Source: Chloroflexi bacterium OHK40
GTDB lineage: Bacteria > Chloroflexota > Chloroflexia > Chloroflexales > Chloroflexaceae
Reading direction: 5' to 3'
Length of the DNA: 61,182 bases
Assembly (NCBI GenBank): GCA_004367505.1
Contig: SFCB01000245.1
Coordinates: 1 to 61,182 of the forward strand
Shown one piece after another: positions 18,517-27,251 of this stretch (positions are counted from its first letter, which is position 1; the number at the start of each line of letters is the position of its first letter). The notes under the pieces are model-generated. The model did no database searches. It had not been told where the DNA came from and saw nothing but the letters and a program-made list of their open reading frames with translations. The position numbers were made by a program, and so were the translations under genes.

Positions 18517-19281
18517 TTACCCCTCCAGGCCCCAGGCCTGAAGCTCTTCGAGCCAGCGATGGCTGGTCAGATCCATGTGGGCGGGGGTCAGACTCACGTA
18601 GCCATGGGCCACGGCGGCCACATCGGTGCCATCCTCGTGGTGATCCTCAGGCTCGGAGCCATCGATCCAGTAGTAGGGGCGACCCCGCGGATCGTGGCGC
18701 ACCACCAACTCGTCGCGGTAGGAGCGTCGCCCGAGGCGGCAGATACGGATGCCATGCACCTGCTCTGGGGGCCGGGCGGGCGCGTTCAGATTGAGCAGGA
18801 TGCCTGCTGGCAGACCCTGCTCGCTGGCCTTACGCACCACCCGCACAACCGCCTCCTGCGCCGCTCGGAAGTCCCAGGGACCCTCCTTCGGACGGAATTG
18901 GGAGACGGCGATGCCGGGGATGCCGAAGACGATCCCTTCCATTGCAGCCGCCACCGTACCGGAGTAGAGCAGATCGGTGCCGAGGTTGGCGCCAAGATTG
19001 ATCCCCGAGACGATCAGGTCCGGCTTTCGCGGCAGCAGACCCATTACGGCAAGCGCAACGCAGTCGGCGGGTGTGCCATCACAGATCAGAGCCGGGCTTC
19101 CGTCGGGCAGGGCACCCTCCCAGGCCCGTAGCGGATCAAAGAGCTTCCGGTAGTGCCCTGCCGCGCTCCAGTTGCGATCGGGGGCCACTACCACCGTTTC
19201 GCCCACCGCGCTGAGCGCGGCCCGCAGCGCCACCAGCCCCTCACTCTGGTAGCCGTCGTCGTTCGTGACGAGGATGTACAT
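18517..19281 (-). CDS. surE: 5'/3'-nucleotidase SurE
   Basis: Metal-dependent nucleotidase (nucleoside mono-phosphate phosphatase) of 254 residues. The N-terminal MYILVTNDDGYQSEGL contains the catalytic D8/D9. GHYRKLFDPLRAW, DGTPADCVALA and the SGINLGANLGTDLLYSGTVAAA motif follow. The start lies a single base after the stop of the VWA gene, so the two are translationally coupled. Confidence 0.95.
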   Translation of the reverse strand: MYILVTNDDGYQSEGLVALRAALSAVGETVVVAPDRNWSAAGHYRKLFDPLRAWEGALPDGSPALICDGTPADCVALAVMGLLPRKPDLIVSGINLGANLGTDLLYSGTVAAAMEGIVFGIPGIAVSQFRPKEGPWDFRAAQEAVVRVVRKASEQGLPAGILLNLNAPARPPEQVHGIRICRLGRRSYRDELVVRHDPRGRPYYWIDGSEPEDHHEDGTDVAAVAHGYVSLTPAHMDLTSHRWLEELQAWGLEG

Positions 19282-19282
19282 A

Positions 19283-20545
19283 TTACTCTTTCGGCAAATC
19301 CATATCGCTCAGGCGAACGGTCTTACGGCCCTGGAATTTGATCGTTTTCTGGCCCTCACTGGAGAGCTGGCCACTCTGCTCGAGATTCTTGATCTCGGCC
19401 TCCATCGTCTGGGCGAGCTCAAGCTCACCCTGGCTCAGCAGGCGCGTCACCGCGCTCTTGAGCTTCTGGGTGGCGCCAGCCACATCGCCGGCTGAGAGAT
19501 CCTGGAGCGCGCGGGTCTGTAGTTTGAAGGCGCTCACCTTCTCGACGATGTTCATCACGCCGGGGTTGACCTGCTGCAGCTGGGCCTGGTCGGCGGTGAA
19601 AGTGAGCAGGAGATCCACCCGGGCCTTCTCGCCGCTGCGGCCAAGGGCCGGCACATCGTAGACGACCTCAGCCTGACCCACCCGGTAGCTCCCCACCGGC
19701 CGTGGATCGACGAGCAACTCCACGAGGAGCGCGCGACCCTGGCCCGTCTCGATTTCGCCGAGCGGCACCGTCACGTCGCGGTCACCGAGAGGCCGGTAGC
19801 CCAGGTTGTTGATCAGCGGTGTCACCTGCCAGACGGCCCGGGGGGAAACGCCCTGCACGAGGCGCAGGTTGAGCGTCGCGCCCTGGACGGCGGCATTCTG
19901 GGCCTGCTGCACGGTCTGCTGGAAATACTCGGTGATCTCGTCCGGGCGAGCGATGTAGTCGGCGGTACCGCCGGAGCGGTTGGCCATCTCGATCAGCAGG
20001 TCCTCGTTCCAATCTTTGCCGACGCCGAGCGCCGTGATCGGCACCCCCATGCGGCCGGCCTCCTCGGCGCGGCGCAGGCATTCGTCCTCATTCTCGGTCT
20101 GCCCGTCGGTGAGGAGCACCAGGCGCCGAATAGCGCCAGCCTGCTCGCGCTCGATCTCGCGCAGCCCCTTCTCCAGCGCCGGAGCGATCTTGGTGCCACC
20201 TGCGTCCCGAATCCGGGCTACGCGCTCCTTCACAGCACGCTGGTCAGTCACAAGTCCGGCCGGAACGAGCACCTCGGTGCGATGGTCGAAGATCACCACC
20301 GCAGCCGTATCCTGCGGGCCGAGCAAGTCCACGGCCATACTCACAGCCTGACGCACGCGCTCGATCTTCTCGCCCTTCATCGAGCCGCTCCGGTCAAGCA
20401 CAAAGCAGACGTTGACCGGCATGCGCACCTGGGCAACGACCCGGGTAGGCTGCACCTCAAGCAGAGCGTAGACCACCTGCGGCGTAGTGGTCGCGGCGAG
20501 GAAAGGGCGAGCAAGGTTGGCTCGCAGGGTTACTTCACCGGCCAT
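19283..20545 (-). CDS. von Willebrand factor A domain protein
   Basis: A 420-residue protein without a signal peptide. The VWA domain (about 43-215) carries an intact metal-ion-dependent adhesion site: DRSGS (51-55), a Thr in GGTKIAPAL and the Asp in LLTDGQTENED. The C-terminal half is a beta-rich region followed by helices (LQDLSAGDVAGATQKLKSAV). Such cytoplasmic VWA proteins act in protein complexes; the partner is unknown. It precedes surE and has a TGCTATACT extended -10 about 107 bases upstream. Confidence 0.85.
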   Translation of the reverse strand: MAGEVTLRANLARPFLAATTTPQVVYALLEVQPTRVVAQVRMPVNVCFVLDRSGSMKGEKIERVRQAVSMAVDLLGPQDTAAVVIFDHRTEVLVPAGLVTDQRAVKERVARIRDAGGTKIAPALEKGLREIEREQAGAIRRLVLLTDGQTENEDECLRRAEEAGRMGVPITALGVGKDWNEDLLIEMANRSGGTADYIARPDEITEYFQQTVQQAQNAAVQGATLNLRLVQGVSPRAVWQVTPLINNLGYRPLGDRDVTVPLGEIETGQGRALLVELLVDPRPVGSYRVGQAEVVYDVPALGRSGEKARVDLLLTFTADQAQLQQVNPGVMNIVEKVSAFKLQTRALQDLSAGDVAGATQKLKSAVTRLLSQGELELAQTMEAEIKNLEQSGQLSSEGQKTIKFQGRKTVRLSDMDLPKE

Positions 20546-20651
20546 GAGCTACTCCCTCTGGCCAGGCGCGAGCGCCGGCCAGAATCAGAACCACAGCGCT
20601 TCTTATGCGACGGCGTGGACGCGCCTGCTGTTGCGCGGCGTAGCCGCCACC

Positions 20652-20660
20652 AGTATAGCA
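20652..20660 (-). promoter_or_regulatory. extended -10 promoter of VWA-surE unit
   Basis: TGCTATACT on the minus strand (20660-20652), 107 bases before the VWA start. The rest of the 20546-20832 interval shows no other recognisable element. Confidence 0.55.
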
Positions 20661-20832
20661 CCTGGCGGCCCATTTCTCGGTCCTCTACCAGCTTGAGGGG
20701 GTGCCCTATGGTTCTGCGCGGCCGCCGGCGTGGGCTGTCCGTAGCCCGCTTGAGCGGCCCGGCCTGCGCGGGGTTGCCCTCTATCGCCGAGCCTTTCAGA
20801 GCCAGGGCGTGAGCCGTCAGTATCATCGGCCA

Positions 20833-22149
20833 CTAGCTTTCGGCGGTTCTGCTGGCGCCCCGATCTTCCGAGATCAGCACCTTATCAATACGCAGGTTAT
20901 CCATATCAATCACCTCGAAGCGCCAGCCGCCCCAGCGTACAACATCGCCGGTCGTCGGGATCTGGCCGATCAGGCTGATCACGAAGCCGGCCAGGGTATC
21001 GAAGCGGTAGGTCTCCTCGTCGGGAAGCTCCTCGACATTCAGCAGGCGCTTGACTTCATCGATATTCAAGGCGCCCTCGGCGAGCAGCGAGCCATCCTCG
21101 CGGCGAATCACCGGCGGCGGCGAGGCGTCATCGAACTCGTCGTCAATCTCGCCGACGATCTCCTCCAGCACGTCCTCGAGCGTCACCACACCCTCAATCC
21201 CCCCAAGCTCGCTCACCACCAGTGCCATATGGCGCCGGCTCTTGCGGAAGGTTGCCAGCAGCGCCGAGGCGCGGCTATTCTCAGGCACATAGATGGGTGG
21301 GGCGATCGCCTCGCGCACCCGGGCACTCTCGCCCTGGCGCCGGTAGAGCATCAGCAGGTCGCGCACGTGCACCGTGCCAACAATCTGGTCAGGTGTCTTC
21401 TCATAGACCGGGAAGCGGGAGTAGCCGCTCTCGAGGAGCTCATCGAGCACCTCGCCGAGCGAGGCATCGGCCTCGACCATCTCCACATCGTGGCGTGGCG
21501 TCATAATATGGCGCACAGCCCGGTCGCTGAACTTAAAGATACTCTCGATGAACTGCTGTTCCTGGGGCTCAACCAGGCCGCCCTCGGCGCCCTCGCGCAC
21601 CAGCGCCTTGATATCCTCCTCGGTCACCCGCTCCTCGGGCACATTGCCGCGCCCGATCAGGCGCAGAATGAGATTGGTGGAGGCACTCAAGAGCCAGATC
21701 ACGGGGGTGCTAACATTGGCGAGCACCGTCATCGGGCGCGCCATGGTGGCGGCGATGGCCTCCGCACTCTGCAGGGCGATGCGCTTGGGTACCAACTCGC
21801 CGAGCACTAGGGAGATGTAGGTCACAAGGAGCACCACGAGAGCCTGGGCGACGGCGGAGGCATAGGGGCCGATATAGGGGAGCGTCGTGAGCCCGGGGGC
21901 CAGGCGCGCCGCGAGGGCCGAGCCGGCAAAGACGCCGCTCAGGGTGCCGATCAGGGTGATGCCAACCTGAACAGCCGAGAGAAAGCGGTCAGGGTCATCC
22001 TGGAGGTGCAGCGCGGCGGCGGCACCCTTGTCGCCGTTCTCAGCCCGCTGCTCAAGCCGCCCGCGGCGAGCCGAGACCATCGCCAGTTCCGTGCCGGCGA
22101 AGATGCCGTTGGCCACCGCCAGAGCCAGGATGATCAGAATCTCGACCAT
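20833..22149 (-). CDS. CNNM/CBS-domain membrane protein (HlyC/CorC family)
   Basis: A 438-residue integral membrane protein. The N-terminal DUF21 (CNNM) domain spans about residues 1-185, with hydrophobic segments MVEILIILALAVANGIFAGT, VGITLIGTLSGVFAGSALAA and VVLLVTYISLVLGELVPKR. Two CBS repeats follow (around IMTPRHDVEMV and VYEKTPDQIVGTVHVRDLL), and a CorC/HlyC C-terminal domain carries VSELGGIEGVVTLEDVLEEIVGEI. The family is linked to magnesium and cobalt efflux. ATG 22149 matches the family N-terminus, and the upstream extension is not conserved-looking. Confidence 0.93.
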   Translation of the reverse strand: MVEILIILALAVANGIFAGTELAMVSARRGRLEQRAENGDKGAAAALHLQDDPDRFLSAVQVGITLIGTLSGVFAGSALAARLAPGLTTLPYIGPYASAVAQALVVLLVTYISLVLGELVPKRIALQSAEAIAATMARPMTVLANVSTPVIWLLSASTNLILRLIGRGNVPEERVTEEDIKALVREGAEGGLVEPQEQQFIESIFKFSDRAVRHIMTPRHDVEMVEADASLGEVLDELLESGYSRFPVYEKTPDQIVGTVHVRDLLMLYRRQGESARVREAIAPPIYVPENSRASALLATFRKSRRHMALVVSELGGIEGVVTLEDVLEEIVGEIDDEFDDASPPPVIRREDGSLLAEGALNIDEVKRLLNVEELPDEETYRFDTLAGFVISLIGQIPTTGDVVRWGGWRFEVIDMDNLRIDKVLISEDRGASRTAES

Positions 22150-22172
22150 GGGTACTCCATCGAGACGGCAAG

Positions 22173-22244
22173 AGGCAGGCCGAAGCAGGCGCGCGGCTGG
22201 GGGCCGTGGGGCCATCCCGTCCTGCCGCGCGCCGGGGCCTGCCT
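22173..22244 (-). terminator. long intergenic hairpin between tpiA and CNNM genes
   Basis: aggcaggcc (22173-22181) and ggcgcgcggc (22188-22197) pair with gccgcgcgcc (22224-22233) and ggcctgcct (22236-22244). It lies between tpiA and the next gene on the same strand and probably ends or attenuates the tpiA transcript. No T-run follows. Confidence 0.5.
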
Positions 22245-22268
22245 CCTGGATGAAGGGCCGTCAACCAT

Positions 22269-23021
22269 CTACTGGAAGTGCACGATCCTCAGAAAGCTCT
22301 CGGCCTTGAGCGAGGCGCCGCCCACCAGCGCCCCGTCGATATCAGGCTGAGCCATCAGTTCGTCCACATTCTCGGGCTTGACGCTGCCGCCATACTGAAT
22401 GCGGACAGCCCGGGCCCGCTCCTCCCCGTAGAGCTCTGCCAGGGTCTGCCGGATGGCCAGATGCATGGCCTGGGCATCGGCGGCAGTGGCGGTATCACCC
22501 GTGCCGATCGCCCAGATCGGCTCATAGGCGATCACCACCTCGGCGATCTGCTCGGCGGGCACCCCGGCCAGGCCAGCACGCACCTGGGCCGTCACCACCG
22601 GCTCGGCCTCGCCAGAGTCGCGCTGGGGCTTGCTCTCACCCACGCACATGATCGGGCGTAGCCGGCTGCCAAGGGCGGCCAGCAGCTTGCGGTTCACACT
22701 GGCATCGGTGTCGCCGAAATACTGGCGGCGCTCGCTATGGCCGACGATCACGTAGCGACAACCAACGTCAACGAGCATGCCAGGCGCCACCGCCCCGGTG
22801 TAGGCGCCCTGAGCTTCGTAGAACACGTCCTGAGCGCCGAGTTGAATAGCCGTGCCCACGAGCAGCGGCCGCAGCGGGAAGAGGGCGGTATAGGGTGGGC
22901 AGATCACCACCTCGCGGTCGTGCACAGCGCCGAGACCGGCGAGCAACTCACGCACAAGCGTCACCGCCTCACCGACTGTCTTATGCATCTTCCAGTTCCC
23001 CGCGATGATCGGGGTGCGCAT
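22269..23021 (-). CDS. tpiA: triosephosphate isomerase
   Basis: Glycolytic enzyme that interconverts DHAP and glyceraldehyde 3-phosphate. The 250-residue protein has GNWKMHKT (N9, K11), the catalytic His in VIVGHSERRQYFGD, the catalytic Glu in VIAYEPIWAIGTG and the phosphate-gripping IQYGGSVKPEN and LVGGASLK. ATG 23021 is the family start; a longer frame from 23066 is not needed. gap lies far away at 41 kb, so the glycolytic genes are dispersed. Confidence 0.97.
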   Translation of the reverse strand: MRTPIIAGNWKMHKTVGEAVTLVRELLAGLGAVHDREVVICPPYTALFPLRPLLVGTAIQLGAQDVFYEAQGAYTGAVAPGMLVDVGCRYVIVGHSERRQYFGDTDASVNRKLLAALGSRLRPIMCVGESKPQRDSGEAEPVVTAQVRAGLAGVPAEQIAEVVIAYEPIWAIGTGDTATAADAQAMHLAIRQTLAELYGEERARAVRIQYGGSVKPENVDELMAQPDIDGALVGGASLKAESFLRIVHFQ

Positions 23022-23079
23022 AGCTGCTCCTTTTGATGGCGCGAAGGCTCGATCTGCGGAGGCCACACCGACGGGCCGC

Positions 23080-23727
23080 TCAGATCCGGATCGCGAAGGT
23101 TAGCAGGAGGGCCACCGCAACCGTGGCCCCGAAGACGCGCCAGTCCCAGGCGAGCACCTTGGCGCCATCAAACGGGCCAGCCGGGATCATGTTGAAGAGC
23201 CCGAGCCAGGCGTTGATGCTGTAGCCCATGGCCACCACACTGCGTAGTGGCACGCCGAGCAGTTCGGCACGCGGTGGGATGGCGAAGGAAGCACCCAGGA
23301 AGAACAGGGCGAGCACGAGATTGGCCACCGGGCCGGCCAGAGCGATCAGGCCACTCTGGCGCGGGGTGAGATACCCACGATGCCAGACGGCCCCCGGCGC
23401 GGCGATGAACACACGCAGAAATGCCAGGGCGATCGAGATCAGCAGCCAGGCGTTGTTGGCCACAAAATGAGCCTCGGCCCCGAATCGGCGCGCGACCACC
23501 CGGTGGGCCAACTCGTGGAGCAGGAAGCCGATCCCGCAGGTCACGGCGGCCGCCAGCAGTGCAACAGGAAAGAAGCCCGTCAGTACCTGGCCACCGACTA
23601 CGTAGATCGCGAAGGCCAGCGAGGTGCCGGCCCATGCCTTCAGCAGCTCCAGGTTATCGTTACGGCCCCGTAGGGCAACCTCATCGCTCGGCTGGGAAAA
23701 GATATCGCGCACAGCTGACTCCTCCAC
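23080..23727 (-). CDS. M50 site-2-protease-like membrane metallopeptidase
   Basis: A polytopic 215-residue protein with the zinc motif HELAH (71-75) inside a hydrophobic helix and the third ligand in NMIPAGPFDGAKV (D187). This matches the compact site-2 protease group without a PDZ domain. About five hydrophobic segments are visible. The role is probably intramembrane cleavage of an unknown substrate. It lies upstream of tpiA on the same strand (58-base gap). Confidence 0.88.
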   Translation of the reverse strand: MEESAVRDIFSQPSDEVALRGRNDNLELLKAWAGTSLAFAIYVVGGQVLTGFFPVALLAAAVTCGIGFLLHELAHRVVARRFGAEAHFVANNAWLLISIALAFLRVFIAAPGAVWHRGYLTPRQSGLIALAGPVANLVLALFFLGASFAIPPRAELLGVPLRSVVAMGYSINAWLGLFNMIPAGPFDGAKVLAWDWRVFGATVAVALLLTFAIRI

Positions 23728-23763
23728 GGCTGCACCCGCACGGGCACAATCCCGCTCCTGTGC

Positions 23764-23772
23764 ATTGTAGCA
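23764..23772 (-). promoter_or_regulatory. extended -10 promoter of M50 protease gene
   Basis: TGCTACAAT on the minus strand (23772-23764), about 37 bases before the start codon. No -35 consensus is seen. Confidence 0.55.
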
Positions 23773-23906
23773 TAAGGCGTTCGCCCCTCTGTCTGCCTGT
23801 TACCTACCGGATACCTAGCTGTCACCGAGCGGTTACCCACAGCCGCCCGTGCCCGCCCTATACTCCGGCCTACGTACTCGCATCGTCGTAGCAGGAGGAG
23901 GCTCCG

Positions 23907-24458
23907 GTGACCACGCCAGCAACGCAGCCCGACATTGTCCACCGTGCCCAGAGCGCCGACCCCCAGGCCCTTGCCGCCATTTACGAGCAGTACGCACCGG
24001 CCATTTTTCGCTACGCCTACTACCGCCTCGGCGATCCCGAGCTCGCGCGCGACGTCCAGTCAGACGTCTTTCTCCGCATGATTGAGAGCATCGACCGCTA
24101 CGAGGATCGGGGCTGGTCGATCAGCGCGTGGCTCTACCGGATCGCGCACGCCCGCACGATCGATGTGCTCCGCCGCATCGACCGCCAGCCCCAGGTGCCG
24201 CTGGAGGCGTGGAGCGCGCTGGCCGACGGGCCCGACGAGGCGCTCGATCTCACAGCCGACCGGGCGGCGCTGGGCAAGGCCATGGCCCGGCTCAATCCGT
24301 GCCAGCGCCGCGTGGTGCTCTTGCGCTTCGTCTACGGGCTGAGCATCGAGGAGACCGCCCGGCAGATGGGCCGTTCAGTCGGGTCGGTGAAGGCGCTGCA
24401 GCACCGGGCCACGGCGCGGCTGGGCAAGCTGGTCCGGGCCGAGCTCGGGGATGGCTAG
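23907..24458 (+). CDS. ECF-type RNA polymerase sigma factor
   Basis: A 183-residue sigma-70 family protein with GTG start and an AGGAGG site. Region 2 holds YEQYAPAIFRYAYYRLGD, LARDVQSDVFLRMIESI and SAWLYRIAHARTIDVLRR. Region 4 holds LNPCQRRVVLLRFVYGLSIEETARQMGRSVGSVKALQHRATARL. No anti-sigma gene adjoins. Its stop lies 5 bases from the stop of the convergent DHH gene. TATACT at 23859 is a candidate -10. Confidence 0.93.
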   Translation: MTTPATQPDIVHRAQSADPQALAAIYEQYAPAIFRYAYYRLGDPELARDVQSDVFLRMIESIDRYEDRGWSISAWLYRIAHARTIDVLRRIDRQPQVPLEAWSALADGPDEALDLTADRAALGKAMARLNPCQRRVVLLRFVYGLSIEETARQMGRSVGSVKALQHRATARLGKLVRAELGDG

Positions 24459-24463
24459 AGGCC

Positions 24464-25273
24464 TCAGCGCTTTTTGAGCACGCTCACGAGCTCGTTCAGA
24501 GAAAGCGCGGAGAGGTGGCGCGGGGGCGCCTTCGGCGTGCCGCAGAGAAGCAGGCGGTGGCTCGGATGCAAATACCAGTCAGCCTGACCGTCCACCTTCT
24601 GCAGGTCGCGGTAGATCGGCTCCAGATCGACGCTGGAGCGCTGCTGCGCCGCCACCCCCATGTAGCCGCGCCGATCGCGGTAGGCGTACAGCACCGCGCC
24701 GTGGCGATATGCCAGCCGGCTGGAGGCGCCATCGTCGCTCTGCATCGCGATGCCGAGGCCCCAGCGCGTCTGGAACTCCAGGCGACGGCCAAAGGCTCGC
24801 TCTAGCCGCAGCTGGCGCTGCTCGTGCTCGTACCAGGCATCCAGATTCGGGAGCATGGCCCGCGCTACGTGGTGGGGCCGGTTGGGGTACAGCGCGTTGT
24901 AGCCCGCGATCAGGTCGGTAATGTTGAAAAACACCGGCTGGCGACCGGGGCCGGCTTCCGCATGGTCGATGCGCGTTACCTGATCGACCAGACGGCGGAG
25001 CGCCTCATCGCCCGGGGCGAGCTCCCGGCGCACCAGTTCGGCGGCGCTCAGGCTACTATCAGCACTATGGTGGTGGTCGAAGCGGCCACCGCCGGTGTCA
25101 ACGTGGACCACCTGCGGATCGGCGTCGGCAGGGGCACCACCCAGGGTGCGCCCAGCCGGAACAAACTCAAGCTCAGCCTCTTCGGCGCCTCCAAAGCGCA
25201 CGAGAATCCAAATCGCAGCGAGACAATCCAGGTCCGGGGCCAGGTGGCCGACGATGACAGATGGGCTTACCAA
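24464..25273 (-). CDS. DHH-like phosphoesterase-type protein, 5' end uncertain
   Basis: From a TTG at 25273 the protein has 269 residues. HLAPDLDCLAA (H10, D14, D16) and VDTGGGRFDHHHS (D59, D66-H67-H68) resemble the metal-binding motifs of DHH-family or MYG1-like hydrolases. The substrate is unknown. The start is weak: TTG without a ribosome site, 130 bases from a strong promoter. In another frame, 25358 to about 25265 codes for a sequence ending SSELEERFAFGKP, which would join smoothly to SVIVGHLAPD if one C were removed from the CCC at 25263-25265. A frameshift (real or assembly error) is therefore possible. Confidence 0.7.
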   Translation of the reverse strand: MVSPSVIVGHLAPDLDCLAAIWILVRFGGAEEAELEFVPAGRTLGGAPADADPQVVHVDTGGGRFDHHHSADSSLSAAELVRRELAPGDEALRRLVDQVTRIDHAEAGPGRQPVFFNITDLIAGYNALYPNRPHHVARAMLPNLDAWYEHEQRQLRLERAFGRRLEFQTRWGLGIAMQSDDGASSRLAYRHGAVLYAYRDRRGYMGVAAQQRSSVDLEPIYRDLQKVDGQADWYLHPSHRLLLCGTPKAPPRHLSALSLNELVSVLKKR

Positions 25274-25409
25274 ACGCGAACCGCTCTTCTAGCTCACTGC
25301 TGCGCTGGGGGGCAAACAGCGCAAACGCTTCCTCGTGCCCGCCACCCACCACTACCAATGCTGGCCGGGTTGTTCAGGCAGGCTAGCCAGCGTAACCTTT
25401 GAGACTTCA

Positions 25410-25437
25410 AGTATAGCAGACGAGTAACACCTGTCAA
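25410..25437 (-). promoter_or_regulatory. consensus promoter of DHH-like gene
   Basis: TTGACA (25437-25432), a 16-base spacer and TATACT (25415-25410) preceded by TGC, all on the minus strand. Transcription would start near 25403. Confidence 0.8.
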
Positions 25438-25787
25438 TTGGCAGGCACGTTTGTCCGCTGCCACAGGCAGTCGCCCCCACCGCGCCCGTGTGTTCCCGAG
25501 CCCTCGCCTGCGCGAGGGCAGGCAACCAGGCGGATACGCACCTCAGACCCGAACGGCCCCAACGCCTCCGAAGACCTCTTGCGAGCGTGGTATACTAGGC
25601 GCGCTCCGGGGCCGGAACAGCGCCCGGCCCTGTTATACCATATCTCGCGGCGCTACCGGACAACGATAGCGTGTTCCGGGAAACGACGCGGTAGGTACGA
25701 CGCACCCACCCGGCACGTCGTGCACGGCGCATCCTCTGGCACCCCACCCGGCGCCCGGTTCTCATCAGCGGCAGGAGTGCTCACTCG
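25438..25787. other. intergenic region with hairpin and -10 box
   Basis: No gene is seen. gccctcgc (25500-25507) and gcgagggc (25512-25519) form a perfect 8-bp hairpin with a CTGC loop. TGG-TATACT (-10 at 25591-25596) is a candidate promoter for the downstream epimerase gene with a leader of about 185 bases; its -35 is weak. Confidence 0.5.
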
Positions 25788-26345
25788 ATGGTTATGATCA
25801 ATCGCCTGCACCCCACCCACGCTCGCGAGGTTACGGTCGAGTGGCTGCGCACCATCCCCTACGTCGTTCACTCACCATATCGCGGCCCGACGATTGCCGG
25901 CGTGGTGCTCAAAGATCTCACCGCACACGTGGACGGGCGCGGCGACGTAATCGAGCTCTGGAGCCGCTCCTGGATCGAGCGCGATGGCCTCGTTGTCCCT
26001 CAGCACGTCTACCAGAGTGCTACCGACTACGGCGTCGTGAAGTGCTGGCATCTGCACAACGAGCACACCGACCAGTTCACCGTGACCCGGGGGAAGCTCC
26101 AGGTCACACTGGTGGACATCCGCCCCGACTCACCGACTTTCGGCCACGTGAACCCGATCTTCCTCGGCACCCAGAAGCCCCGTCTGGTCAAGATCCCGCC
26201 GATGGTCATGCACGGCTGGAAGGCGCTCTCCTCGCCCGAGGTGATCGTCGTCAACCTGCAATCGCACATCTATGACGCCGCCGACGAGTTCAAGTTCCCC
26301 TGGGACTGCGTGCTGACCGAGGTGTGGGAGCCGCGCAATGGCTAG
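25788..26345 (+). CDS. dTDP-4-dehydrorhamnose 3,5-epimerase-like cupin
   Basis: An RmlC-type cupin of 185 residues. The family pattern is visible: GVVLKDLTAHVDGRGDVIELW, then VYQSATDYGVVKCWHLHNEHTDQF with the catalytic-type His pair, and LVKIPPMVMHGWKAL. It may act on a nucleotide sugar for cell-envelope glycan, in line with the two nucleotide-sugar genes at 38-40 kb. No rmlABD genes adjoin, so the exact substrate is open. It ends 3 bases from the convergent yraN. Confidence 0.82.
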   Translation: MVMINRLHPTHAREVTVEWLRTIPYVVHSPYRGPTIAGVVLKDLTAHVDGRGDVIELWSRSWIERDGLVVPQHVYQSATDYGVVKCWHLHNEHTDQFTVTRGKLQVTLVDIRPDSPTFGHVNPIFLGTQKPRLVKIPPMVMHGWKALSSPEVIVVNLQSHIYDAADEFKFPWDCVLTEVWEPRNG

Positions 26346-26348
26346 CGG

Positions 26349-26735
26349 CTACTCGCCGACGACCCCCTCCATGTGCTCCAGGCGCACCACCCGCCCCGTC
26401 CCGTCGACTTCCACGGCAACCAGATCGATCCGCCAGCCAGTTGTTGCCGGCAGGCCGGCCTCCTCCAGGTAGGTGTAGGCGAGTTGCGCAAGCCGGCGGG
26501 CTTTGGCCGGGCCAACCCCGCTCTCCGGCGCCAGCGCGCCGACCGTGCGCGTCTTGACCTCGACAAAAAGGATCTGGTCGCCCAGCCGGGCGACCAGATC
26601 GATCTCGCCGAGGCGACAGCGCCAGTTTTGTGCCAGGAGGGTGGCCCCACGGCGCCGCAGATGTGCCAGGGCCGCCAACTCGCCAAAGCTCCCGAGGGCC
26701 CGCCGCCTATCCAAAGGCATACTTGCGCCAGACAT
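26349..26735 (-). CDS. YraN family (UPF0102) nuclease-like protein
   Basis: 128 residues with the restriction-endonuclease-like core GEIDLVARLGDQILFVEVKTRT (Glu, Asp and E-x-K) and a preceding GSFGELAALAHLRRRG. The function of the family is poorly known; a DNA-processing role is suspected. The start overlaps the 3' end of the HNH gene by 29 bases, or 14 if the internal ATG at 26720 is used, so the two are co-expressed. Confidence 0.92.
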   Translation of the reverse strand: MSGASMPLDRRRALGSFGELAALAHLRRRGATLLAQNWRCRLGEIDLVARLGDQILFVEVKTRTVGALAPESGVGPAKARRLAQLAYTYLEEAGLPATTGWRIDLVAVEVDGTGRVVRLEHMEGVVGE

Positions 26736-27213
26736 CGTGGCGCTCCAATTCGCCCAGCAGGGCGAATGCGACGTACTGGGGCTGGCGCGGCGTTGTCATG
26801 AGCAGCATATTGGCCTGCTCGGGCGTGCGGCCACCCTTGCGGTGGTTGCAGTCGCGGCAGGCCGTGACCACATTTTCCCAGGTTGTGGTGCCCCCTTGCG
26901 AGCGGGGAATCACGTGGTCCATCGTCAACTGGGAGCGACCGGGCTGCACCCCGCAGTACTGACACGTCTCTCGATCGCGGGCGAAAACGCCCCGGCGCGA
27001 GCAGGGAAGCTTGAGCCGGCGGGGGATACGGATATAGCGAACTAGCCGGATGACCAGCGGCACATCAAAGCTGAGCATGCGGGCCCGCAGTTGCTGCGCG
27101 GCGGCCTCCACGAGCTCCGCCTTCTCCTGTAACAGCAGGACGACCGCGCGCCGTACCGAGATCAGCTGAAGTGGCTCGTAGCTGGCATTGAGAACGAGGA
27201 CACGCTGTCCCAA
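26707..27213 (-). CDS. HNH endonuclease
   Basis: 168 residues from a TTG at 27213 that has GAAGGGGGTG 6 bases upstream and gives the family start GQRVLVLNASYEPLQLI; a TTG at 27231 is the alternative. The HNH domain has two zinc-type Cys pairs (CQYC and CRDCNHRKGG) around MDHVIPRSQGGTTTWENVV. This family is common in Chloroflexota and Actinobacteria and is usually a stand-alone nuclease of unknown role. It is followed by the overlapping yraN. Confidence 0.92.
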   Translation of the reverse strand: MGQRVLVLNASYEPLQLISVRRAVVLLLQEKAELVEAAAQQLRARMLSFDVPLVIRLVRYIRIPRRLKLPCSRRGVFARDRETCQYCGVQPGRSQLTMDHVIPRSQGGTTTWENVVTACRDCNHRKGGRTPEQANMLLMTTPRQPQYVAFALLGELERHDVWRKYAFG

Positions 27214-27237
27214 GGCACCCACCCCCTTCAAGAACCG

Positions 27238-27251
27238 TTGTACGTGTACAA
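27238..27251. promoter_or_regulatory. TTGTAC-GT-GTACAA inverted repeat upstream of HNH gene
   Basis: Two 6-base arms (27238-27243 and 27246-27251) form an almost perfect palindrome 25 bases before the preferred TTG start. It has the form of an operator. No regulator can be named. Confidence 0.4.

Noticed and set aside
23759-23764. Single TGTGCA next to the -10 box of the M50 protease gene
   Set aside because: No second copy is found at 11-bp phase on either side, so it is probably chance.
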